Assembly: GCA_028696495.1 (NCBI GenBank) | Contig: JAQVGY010000013.1 | Location: forward strand, 1 to 15,215 | From: Atribacterota bacterium | Lineage (GTDB): Bacteria > Atribacterota > Phoenicimicrobiia > Phoenicimicrobiales > Stramentimicrobiaceae | Direction: 5' to 3' | DNA: 15,215 bases | Shown: one piece after another, positions 7,791-13,803 of the stretch | Numbering within the stretch: the first letter of the stretch is position 1 | How the letters are laid out: each line of letters opens with the position of its first letter | Made by a program: the position numbers and the translations under genes | Notes under the pieces: generated by a model | Seen by the model: the letters and a program-made list of their open reading frames with translations, nothing else | Databases searched by the model: none | What the model was told of the DNA's origin: nothing

Positions 7791-8939
7791 TTATCTTTGT
7801 ACAATAGAGTCACTTCCGTCGGCATTTACCTTATAGAGATTGATTCCAGTACCCACGCGGTCTCCTTTTTCGTCAAATCCGATAGGTCCGGTTATACTGG
7901 GATACTCTACCATCTTGTTCTTCAGGTAATCAACCAAAACATCGGAATCAGTGGAACCACTCTTATCAATTGCCTCAGCTAAAACCATTAAAGCATCTGC
8001 TGCATAAACAGGCCAGGGACTGGAAGGTAAATCACCATAGACTTCCTGATATTTTGCTTTGAATTCCATTGCTTCCGGATTGGTAAAGTGTTGAATTAAA
8101 GCTTCCTGAGTCTGATAGCATCCTGCTGCATATTCCAAACCGGCAATTCTTTTGAAGTCTTCATTTATAGCAGCATCTCCTCCTACGAAGGTAGCATCAA
8201 TACCAATTTGCCTTGCCTGTCTTACGATAAGACCGGCTTCCGGGAAGTAACCGGTAAAGTAAAAGAGGTCCGGATTTGTTTCCCTGAGTTTGGTTAAGGG
8301 GACAGTGTAGTCAGATTCCCCGGGAGTAATAGCATCAAAATAGACTAAATCGGCAGTCTTTGCTGCCAGAAGAGCATTTCTGGTTTCTTCGGCTAAACCC
8401 AGAGCAAAGGAAGTATTATCATGCATAATTGCCACTTTCTTGGCTCCAAAATAGGGCACTACTTCCTCGGCAAAGAATATTCCCTGGGTATCAGTTCTGC
8501 CGCAGGTGCGGAAGAAATATTTCAATCCTCTTTCGCTGAGACCTGTTCCTGTTGCTCCATAAGCAATATTGACCTTTTTAAATTTTTCATAGATATCAGA
8601 AGCGGGCTGGGTAACAGAAGAGCCATAGGTAGAAATAGATGCCACAACCTCTCTCATAGAAACCAATTTCATGGCAGCCAGTGCTCCTGCTCTGGGCTGA
8701 CAGGCATCATCTACCACTTCAATCTTAATCATCCTGCCACCCAAAACACCGCCTTTTTCATTAACCATCCGTGCCGCTGTTTCTACGGAACGACTTGCCA
8801 TCTCCCCTTCAATTGCCTCAGAACCGGTCAAAGGTGTCTGCAGGCCAATCACTATTGGAGCTTGTTGTGCCAGAACATTAATAGAAAGACATACACTCAA
8901 AATCACTATTACAATTAATATAAGTTTAATCCTATTCAT
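7791..8939 (-). CDS. Secreted amino-acid binding protein of the Liv-type ABC importer
   Basis: Peripla_BP_6 (LivJ/LivK type) solute-binding protein, 382 residues, which captures the substrate outside the cytoplasmic membrane and delivers it to LivHM. The signal peptide is residues 1-24 (basic start, long hydrophobic core, likely cleavage VLA/QQ). Cys17 is not in a lipobox, since Val precedes it, so the mature protein should be free rather than lipid-anchored. The mature start PIVIGLQTPLTGSEAIEGE and the segment KGGVLGGRMIKIEVVDD are typical; the end LYKVNADGSDSIVQR matches the family. AAGGAGGATATTT places a strong ribosome site before ATG 8939. First gene of the transporter block and directly after the dehydrogenase block. 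The ligand cannot be told from the sequence. Confidence 0.93.
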   Translation of the reverse strand: MNRIKLILIVIVILSVCLSINVLAQQAPIVIGLQTPLTGSEAIEGEMASRSVETAARMVNEKGGVLGGRMIKIEVVDDACQPRAGALAAMKLVSMREVVASISTYGSSVTQPASDIYEKFKKVNIAYGATGTGLSERGLKYFFRTCGRTDTQGIFFAEEVVPYFGAKKVAIMHDNTSFALGLAEETRNALLAAKTADLVYFDAITPGESDYTVPLTKLRETNPDLFYFTGYFPEAGLIVRQARQIGIDATFVGGDAAINEDFKRIAGLEYAAGCYQTQEALIQHFTNPEAMEFKAKYQEVYGDLPSSPWPVYAADALMVLAEAIDKSGSTDSDVLVDYLKNKMVEYPSITGPIGFDEKGDRVGTGINLYKVNADGSDSIVQR

Positions 8940-9099
8940 AAATATCCTCCTTTTTAATTAATTCTATAAACAATATAAACTCATATTTCTTATACCTTTT
9001 TAATTATCACCTCCTGCAATTTTGGTAGTTGAAACAGAATATTAAGATTTAACTTACCACTAATCTCTTTTTAAATCAATACAGTATTTAATAATTTTT
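8940..9099 (-). other. 160-base spacer between dehydrogenase and transporter genes, with orphan Shine-Dalgarno
   Basis: No convincing terminator or promoter is visible here, so read-through from the dehydrogenase genes into the binding-protein gene is plausible. On the minus strand AGGAGGTGAT (9015-9006) matches the full complement of the 16S rRNA tail but has no ATG, GTG or TTG at usable distance. A six-codon ORF (MSLYCL) starts about 20 bases further on. The true ribosome site for the binding protein is a separate AAGGAGG directly before 8939. Confidence 0.5.
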
Positions 9100-10245
9100 T
9101 TACACCACTGAGGGTTCTAAGATTAATTCTCCCCGTTCAAATCGGGTAATGTTCAATTTTTCTATAGGAAGGCAGGTGCTGCCCTCCATAATATATTCAG
9201 CCATCATTACACCGGTAATAGGGGCAAGCATAAATCCATGACCACTAAAACCAAGTGACATATAATATCTTTCCAATTGCGGATGCTCGCCCAGAATTGG
9301 CTGAGAATCAGGACTCATAGTATAAGAACCCGACCATTGGCGAACCATCCGTACATTACTCAAAATAGGAACCAGAGAAGTCATCTTCTTAGCCATAGTA
9401 GCAGCAAATTCCCAGCTTGTTCCTGTATCATGACCAATTATTTCATGCTCAGGGTCCCCATAACCCCCTAAAATACTGCCATGAGGTAGTTGCTGAAAAT
9501 AAAAATTACGGGAAAAGGACATCAACATCGGTGCCCATAATGGTTCAACCGGCTCGGTAACCAGTATCTGGTGTCTCTGGGCATAAACCGGGATTTCCAC
9601 ACCGGCAAGTTCACCCACTTCTCTGGCATGTCCTCCTGCAGCATTAACAACCGTATCGGTAAGTATTCTACCTCTACTGGTTAGTACTTCCCTAATACCA
9701 TGCTTATCAGTTTCTATTTTTTGTACTTCGGTAAACTGGTAAAGTTTTACCCCTAATCTTTGCGCAGCTTCAGCATAGGCAAAGGTAGTTAAAAGAGGAT
9801 TTACATTCCCATCTGTGGGGCAATAAGTTGCTGCTAACACATCTTCCGTATTTAAACAGGGAACTATCTCCCTGGCTTCTTCAGGTGTTATCAAGCTGGC
9901 AGGTATATCAAGACTACGTTCTAACTCTACATTTTTTCGGAATTGATTAACCTCTTTTTCAGTATAAGCCAGAATAAGGTATCCTCTCTGGTTTAACTCT
10001 ATATCGTATTCCAACTCATCACTCAGCTGTTCAAATATTTTAACACTATCTCTGGCTAAAATACAGTTCATCTCTGTTCCAAATTGTTGTCTGAATCCGG
10101 CTCCACATCTTCCGGATGCTCCATGAGCCACGGTATCTTTCTCCAGGATAACAATATTCTTTTGACCTCTTTTGGCTAAATTATAGGCGATACTGCAACC
10201 CTGTACCCCACCACCGATAATAACAATATCAGCTTTCTCAATCAT
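9100..10245 (-). CDS. FAD-dependent amino/imino acid dehydrogenase subunit (DAO family)
   Basis: Probable substrate-oxidising subunit of a multi-subunit amine dehydrogenase. 381 residues, DAO fold: dinucleotide motif GGGVQG at 11-16, Glu35 at the end of the second strand for the FAD ribose, ASGRCGAGFRQQFGTE at about 43-58, CPTDGNVNPLLTTFAYAEAA in the middle, VNAAGGHAREVGELAG, and C-terminal GFSGHGFMLAP, which closes over the FAD. Best matches from memory are SoxB/HcnC-like proteins and the beta subunit of dye-linked L-proline dehydrogenases. GGGAGG lies five bases before the ATG, and the start overlaps the stop of the BFD gene by eight bases. Substrate could be proline, hydroxyproline, sarcosine, glycine or a D-amino acid; the sequence does not decide. 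Confidence 0.88.
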   Translation of the reverse strand: MIEKADIVIIGGGVQGCSIAYNLAKRGQKNIVILEKDTVAHGASGRCGAGFRQQFGTEMNCILARDSVKIFEQLSDELEYDIELNQRGYLILAYTEKEVNQFRKNVELERSLDIPASLITPEEAREIVPCLNTEDVLAATYCPTDGNVNPLLTTFAYAEAAQRLGVKLYQFTEVQKIETDKHGIREVLTSRGRILTDTVVNAAGGHAREVGELAGVEIPVYAQRHQILVTEPVEPLWAPMLMSFSRNFYFQQLPHGSILGGYGDPEHEIIGHDTGTSWEFAATMAKKMTSLVPILSNVRMVRQWSGSYTMSPDSQPILGEHPQLERYYMSLGFSGHGFMLAPITGVMMAEYIMEGSTCLPIEKLNITRFERGELILEPSVV

Positions 10246-10510
10246 CCTGACCTCCCGCCAGCACTCCTAAAGGAACCGGCTTGGTAGGTGGACGGTAGGT
10301 AGATATCTGTATCTCTTCTACTCTCTTATTAAGATAACGGGCAATGGCATGTAATAGAACTCTCTGGCAGGTCTTCCCCTGACAGGGACCCATACCTGCC
10401 CTGGTAATACGTTTAATCTCATCTAAGGTCATATAACCCTTATCCAGCTGTTTTCTTATCTCTCCCCAGGTAACATCCTCACAACGACAGATAATAGTAT
10501 TATCATCCAT
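10238..10510 (-). CDS. BFD-type [2Fe-2S] electron-transfer subunit
   Basis: Small 90-residue protein with the bacterioferritin-associated-ferredoxin fold. Four cysteines in the family pattern C-x-C at 8 and 10 and C-x4-C at 43 and 48 (IICRCED ... GMGPCQGKTC) bind one [2Fe-2S] cluster. In HcnB, SoxA and octopine-dehydrogenase-type proteins this domain is usually fused to the C-terminus of the NAD/FAD flavoprotein; here it is a free-standing gene. It overlaps the preceding 4Fe-4S gene and the following dehydrogenase by eight bases each, so translation is probably coupled. GGAGG is nine bases before ATG 10510. Likely relays electrons between the two flavoproteins. Confidence 0.9.
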   Translation of the reverse strand: MDDNTIICRCEDVTWGEIRKQLDKGYMTLDEIKRITRAGMGPCQGKTCQRVLLHAIARYLNKRVEEIQISTYRPPTKPVPLGVLAGGQDD

Positions 10511-11000
10511 TTGTTTTATCCTCCACTCTGATATTACGTATAATAAGGGCCAATTCTTTTGGTACTACAATACTTATCAGATAAGTCTTGTTTTTGGTTT
10601 TGGTAACTTTATCCACCTTAACTTCAGCTACCTTATGCCCTTCCCTGTCCAAACCAGAGACCATCTCTCCTTTTTGGGGAAGGGGTAACATCTCATAAGG
10701 CAGTTTTATTAAAGCCTCTTCATCGGAATAGTTCATATCCAGCACGAAAATAGCCAATCCCGGACAGGAGGTAACACATATGCCACAACCGGTGCATTTA
10801 TCATAATCCACCGCAGGCAGATCGTTTATATCTTCAAAAGGCAAAATTGCCCCAAAAGGGCAGCTGGCAGCACAGGGGTCACAGGGAATATTCTGAAAGC
10901 ATTCCACCATTACCACAGGTTTTTTAGCTAAGATATCCTCTGGCGGCATTACCTTTTCTATCTCTTCTTTTACCGGCACTCCATTAAGAGCTACAGACAT
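10503..11000 (-). CDS. Double [4Fe-4S] ferredoxin-like subunit with extra C-terminal domain
   Basis: 165 residues. Two cluster motifs are visible: C34-x5-C40-x2-C43-x3-C47-P and C69-x2-C72-x2-C75-x3-C79-P, which fit two [4Fe-4S] clusters. Residues about 85-165 form a cysteine-free, probably beta-rich domain I cannot name (contains LPYEMLPLPQKGE). The start overlaps the flavoprotein gene by 17 bases and has GGGAGG just upstream. A gene of this kind accompanies the flavoproteins in the archaeal L-proline dehydrogenase clusters, which fits an electron-exit role, perhaps to ferredoxin. The classical HcnABC set has no such subunit. Confidence 0.88.
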   Translation of the reverse strand: MSVALNGVPVKEEIEKVMPPEDILAKKPVVMVECFQNIPCDPCAASCPFGAILPFEDINDLPAVDYDKCTGCGICVTSCPGLAIFVLDMNYSDEEALIKLPYEMLPLPQKGEMVSGLDREGHKVAEVKVDKVTKTKNKTYLISIVVPKELALIIRNIRVEDKTNG

Positions 11001-12099
11001 GACTTCCTCCCTCTACCAGGGTTGCTTTTTTAATTCCCCTGATGATATTCTCACTCATGGTATTATTGCGTAATTCTGCCAGTTGCTTATGGAAGGTGTG
11101 ATTTAGTTTCTGATAATTTTCATGGTAAAGTCCCAAACTGGCTGCTGCATTTAAACCGGCAATCTGACCTTCCAGCATAGCACTGCTGGCCTCTTCAATA
11201 CCTGATACATCCCCGGCAATATAGATATCATCCCGTGAGGTCTTCAGATTCTCATCTCTGCTGGCAACATAACCACACAATTCCGGAATATAGGTCATTT
11301 CACACCCTGCCTGCCATAGTAGCTCTGACAGAGGGGATAGCCCTACAGCCAGACAGACGGTGTCTACCGAGAGTTCCCTTTCGCTTCCGGGGATAAAGTT
11401 GAATTTATTATCGATATCACATATTGTGACACCTTGTACCTCATCTTTACCTCTTACTTCTTTTAAGGTACATCGAGTGTAAATAGGAATACCCAGTCTC
11501 CGCACTTTGCTGGCATGGACCCAGTATCCTCCAATACAGGGCAGTGCCTCAACTATGGCTTTTACCTCAATACCTGCTTGCATAAGCTGGTAACTTACAA
11601 TTAAACCAATATTCCCTGCACCAATCATGAGCACAGATTTACCCGGGATGACCCCATAAACATTCATTAAGGTTTGCACTGCTCCGGCTCCATAGACACC
11701 GGGAAGGTCATTATTAATAAAGGCAAGCATATTTTCAGAGGCACCGGTAGCAATAATAAGGCGTTTAGGCCTTACCTTAATCAGCTTATTACCATTATAT
11801 CCTTCCAGTATGGTAAGAATACCATCTTCATAGTATCCGGTAGCCGTGGACTGGATTAAGACCTCAACATTGGACAGATGGGATAATTCATCTATAAAGT
11901 TATGGGCAATATCTATACCTCTTATTCCGGCAAATTGTTCGCTGGAGCCAAAAAACTTATGGGTCTGCTTGATGAGTTGTCCTCCCAGTTGCAGGCCATC
12001 ATCTATCAGTAAAATACTGGTATTGCATTTTGCGGCAGTGGTAGCAGCAGCAAGTCCTGCTGGTCCCCCGCCTACTATCACTATATCATACTCTTTCAC
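10984..12099 (-). CDS. NAD(P)/FAD-dependent oxidoreductase subunit (HcnB/proline dehydrogenase alpha-like)
   Basis: Pyridine-nucleotide-disulphide-reductase fold, 371 residues. The FAD motif GGGPAGLAAA starts at residue 10; a second nucleotide-binding motif, MIGAGNIGLIVSYQLMQAGIEV, lies near the middle; TVCLAVGLSPLSEL and DDIYIAGDVSG complete the FAD site. It lacks the C-terminal BFD Fe-S domain usual in HcnB/SoxA-like proteins; that domain is encoded separately two genes downstream. Starts at GTG (12099) with AGGGTGA as ribosome site, 13 bases after the 2Fe-2S gene. Expected to pass electrons from the DAO subunit to NAD or another acceptor; the direction and acceptor are inferred only. Confidence 0.9.
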   Translation of the reverse strand: MKEYDIVIVGGGPAGLAAATTAAKCNTSILLIDDGLQLGGQLIKQTHKFFGSSEQFAGIRGIDIAHNFIDELSHLSNVEVLIQSTATGYYEDGILTILEGYNGNKLIKVRPKRLIIATGASENMLAFINNDLPGVYGAGAVQTLMNVYGVIPGKSVLMIGAGNIGLIVSYQLMQAGIEVKAIVEALPCIGGYWVHASKVRRLGIPIYTRCTLKEVRGKDEVQGVTICDIDNKFNFIPGSERELSVDTVCLAVGLSPLSELLWQAGCEMTYIPELCGYVASRDENLKTSRDDIYIAGDVSGIEEASSAMLEGQIAGLNAAASLGLYHENYQKLNHTFHKQLAELRNNTMSENIIRGIKKATLVEGGSHVCSS

Positions 12100-12112
12100 T
12101 TTCTCACCCTTT

Positions 12113-12400
12113 CTAATCCTGTCTTTCTATTACCATTCCTTCTTCCAATCTGACAATACAGGTTCTCACATTGGGCAGACCATTGACCCTCATCAGACAG
12201 GAAGAACAGTTTCCAATCGCACAAAAAAAACCGCGAGGACGTTTCAGTTTTAAACTATAGCTAAGCACCTTGATACCTGCAGCTACAAGGGCTGCGGCAA
12301 TAGGTTCATTGTCATATCCTTCCAATCTCTTCCCCTCAAAGGTGAAGGCAACCTTCTTACCAGGCTGAAAGTTTAAAATGGGGTGTTCTTTTATTCTCAT
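12113..12400 (-). CDS. Small [2Fe-2S] subunit (HcnA / Fer2_4 type)
   Basis: 95-residue plant-type-ferredoxin-like protein with C60-x4-C65-x2-C68-x12-C81 (FFCAIGNCSSCLMRVNG ... RTC), a [2Fe-2S] site. The start of the protein (HPILNF, then VAFTFEGKRLEGYDNEPIAAALVAAG) is typical of the N-terminal module of sarcosine oxidase alpha and of HcnA or LhpF-type subunits. First gene of the five-gene dehydrogenase block; GAGG seven bases before ATG 12400. It is preceded by a 400-base non-coding region holding a promoter and a strong hairpin, so expression may be attenuated. Confidence 0.9.
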   Translation of the reverse strand: MRIKEHPILNFQPGKKVAFTFEGKRLEGYDNEPIAAALVAAGIKVLSYSLKLKRPRGFFCAIGNCSSCLMRVNGLPNVRTCIVRLEEGMVIERQD

Positions 12401-12683
12401 AAGATATCCTCTTTAAAATTTAAAATAAAATTAATCTGATATTATTGGCCTGAATCTTGGTATATAAAAAGAAGGCAGAGAATGGAAAAATCCATTACTC
12501 AGCCTTCTTTTTAATAATAGCATTCCAGATAAAGGGATAGTTTATAACTGTATTTGATATTACGTTACAAATTTTATATTTTGGCACCACAAAAAACTTT
12601 CCTTCCAGATATTCTCTCTATTTCCGGAAAGGCAGAAAAACATAGTGTGCTATTTTCATTTTAAATTTACAAATATCAAAAAC
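12401..12683 (-). other. Putative long 5' leader of the dehydrogenase operon
   Basis: If transcription starts from the promoter at 12719-12690, this is a leader of about 280 bases. It contains a hairpin with 6-bp stem GGAAAG/CTTTCC (12631-12626 with 12602-12597 on the plus strand) and then the strong terminator hairpin at 12512-12466. I found no T-box sequence, no known riboswitch core that I recognise, and no convincing leader peptide. The alternative is that the hairpin simply ends the nrd transcript and an unseen promoter lies in the last 65 bases. Confidence 0.4.
12466..12512 (-). terminator. Strong symmetric hairpin terminator, possibly an attenuator
   Basis: AAAAAGAAGGC (12466-12476) pairs with GCCTTCTTTTT (12502-12512), and inside it GAG/CTC and AATGGA/TCCATT pair around an AAAA loop: about 20 base pairs with three small irregularities. 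A/T runs on both flanks make it able to act in either direction. On the minus strand it lies about 290 bases after the nrdG stop and only 65 bases before the 2Fe-2S gene. Confidence 0.88.
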
Positions 12684-12689
12684 CTCTTA

Positions 12690-12719
12690 ATTATAACACT
12701 ATTTTTCCATAAAAGCCAA
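12690..12719 (-). promoter_or_regulatory. Candidate promoter upstream of the dehydrogenase operon
   Basis: Minus strand -35 TTGGCT (12719-12714), 18-base spacer, -10 TATAAT (12695-12690) with an extended TG (TGTTATAAT). Good match to a housekeeping promoter. It lies about 80 bases after nrdG and upstream of the strong hairpin, so a transcript from it would have to pass that hairpin to reach the 2Fe-2S gene. Confidence 0.6.
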
Positions 12720-12800
12720 ATTTTTTTGTTTTTCTGTTTTCTGATAAAAATGGGAGTTTTTTATGTCCAATAAATTATAGAATAGGTAGCCAAAATAGAC

Positions 12801-13544
12801 TTATCTAACTATACACCTTTCTACATAAGATTCAGCAATTTTCTTTAATTTCTCCATCTGTATAGTGGAATAGGGCTTAATATCAGCCAGCTTATTGTCC
12901 AATAGTTTTTCAGTGGTAATAAAATTTTGCAATACATATTTTCTGGCTCCCTTAATCTCCCTGGCAATCTCTTCAATGGTAGCAACATCATGGAAAACGG
13001 GGACTACAGTTGTCCTAAATTCATAATCGATCTCAGAATTTTTGATTATATCAATACTCTTTTTGATATTGGTGATAATCTTCTCATCAGTGATTCCACT
13101 GACCTTTTTATATTCTTCTGGCTGCAGGCAACTTTTAATATCCATTGCTACAAAATCAATAAGTTCTCTCTCAATAATTGTAGCTAATCTATCTGGATTG
13201 CTGCCATTGGTATCGAGCTTAATCTTAAGGTTATAATTTTTTATCTTGCTCAAAAATTGAGATAAATCAGCATAGATGGTTGGCTCTCCACCGCTGAGGC
13301 ATATTCCATCAATAAAGTCTTTTCTCTCCAGAAGGAAATTTAGGATATCTTTTTCGGGAATTTCTGAGAATTGTTTGGCATTGATAACCAAATCAACATT
13401 GTAGCAGAAGGGGCAGCGGAAATTACACCCGCCAACATATAAGGTTGATACAACCATTCCTTCCCAATCTATTAAAGAGGTTGGGATTATATTCCTGATT
13501 TTTATCTTTTTATCTATTGGAAATTTTTTTTCTGATATAATCAA
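12801..13544 (-). CDS. nrdG: Anaerobic ribonucleotide reductase activating protein (radical SAM)
   Basis: Installs the glycyl radical on NrdD using S-adenosylmethionine and a [4Fe-4S] cluster. 247 residues. The radical-SAM motif C40-x3-C44-x2-C47 (GGCNFRCPFCYN) and LSGGEPTIY (about 83-91) for SAM binding are present. IRNIIPTSLIDWEGM just before the motif is typical of NrdG/PflA-type activases. The start is uncertain: TTG at 13544, inside the end of the redoxin gene (35-base overlap), is the furthest in-frame choice; the first in-frame ATG (residue 30) is too late. The family name rests on the adjacent nrdD; by motif alone a pyruvate formate-lyase activase would look similar. Confidence 0.87.
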   Translation of the reverse strand: MIISEKKFPIDKKIKIRNIIPTSLIDWEGMVVSTLYVGGCNFRCPFCYNVDLVINAKQFSEIPEKDILNFLLERKDFIDGICLSGGEPTIYADLSQFLSKIKNYNLKIKLDTNGSNPDRLATIIERELIDFVAMDIKSCLQPEEYKKVSGITDEKIITNIKKSIDIIKNSEIDYEFRTTVVPVFHDVATIEEIAREIKGARKYVLQNFITTEKLLDNKLADIKPYSTIQMEKLKKIAESYVERCIVR

Positions 13545-13770
13545 TTTCTGGCAATATCCCCTTCCAGGATTCTATCTCTTCTCCCTTCTCATCGATAACT
13601 ACAAGGGAAGGGGTACTCATAACCTGATAAAGACAGGCTTCGGTCAAACCATCTACCGTGTCAACATCACAATATTGTACTTCGAGCTCCTTTTCCAATT
13701 TTTTTCCAATCTCTTTGGCCTTAGGACAATTGGGACAATCTTTTTGCCAGAAAACTTTCATCTTCAACAT
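13510..13770 (-). CDS. Glutaredoxin/thioredoxin-like small redoxin (CPNC)
   Basis: 86-residue thioredoxin-fold protein. Active site C12-P-N-C15 follows the first strand (MKVFWQKDCPNCPKAKEI) and the conserved cis-proline is in STPSLVV (Pro54). One extra cysteine (Cys34) follows the second strand and another (Cys46) lies ahead of the cis-Pro. Lies between nrdD (33 bases upstream) and nrdG (overlapping), so it most likely serves the ribonucleotide reductase as its dithiol reductant. ATG at 13770 has AAGGAG 12 bases upstream; the ATG three codons later is also possible. Confidence 0.87.
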   Translation of the reverse strand: MLKMKVFWQKDCPNCPKAKEIGKKLEKELEVQYCDVDTVDGLTEACLYQVMSTPSLVVIDEKGEEIESWKGILPEIDYIRKKISNR

Positions 13771-13803
13771 ATGCTGTTACTGCTCCTTGTAAACTGTATC
13801 TCT

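Noticed and set aside
8421..8918. 165-codon plus-strand open frame opposite the binding-protein gene
   Set aside because: It is a Cys/His-rich shadow of the Peripla_BP_6 gene; the minus-strand frame has signal peptide and family motifs.
11846..12253. Plus-strand 135-codon frame opposite the flavoprotein and 2Fe-2S genes
   Set aside because: Antisense to two genes with intact cofactor motifs; composition is that of a shadow frame.
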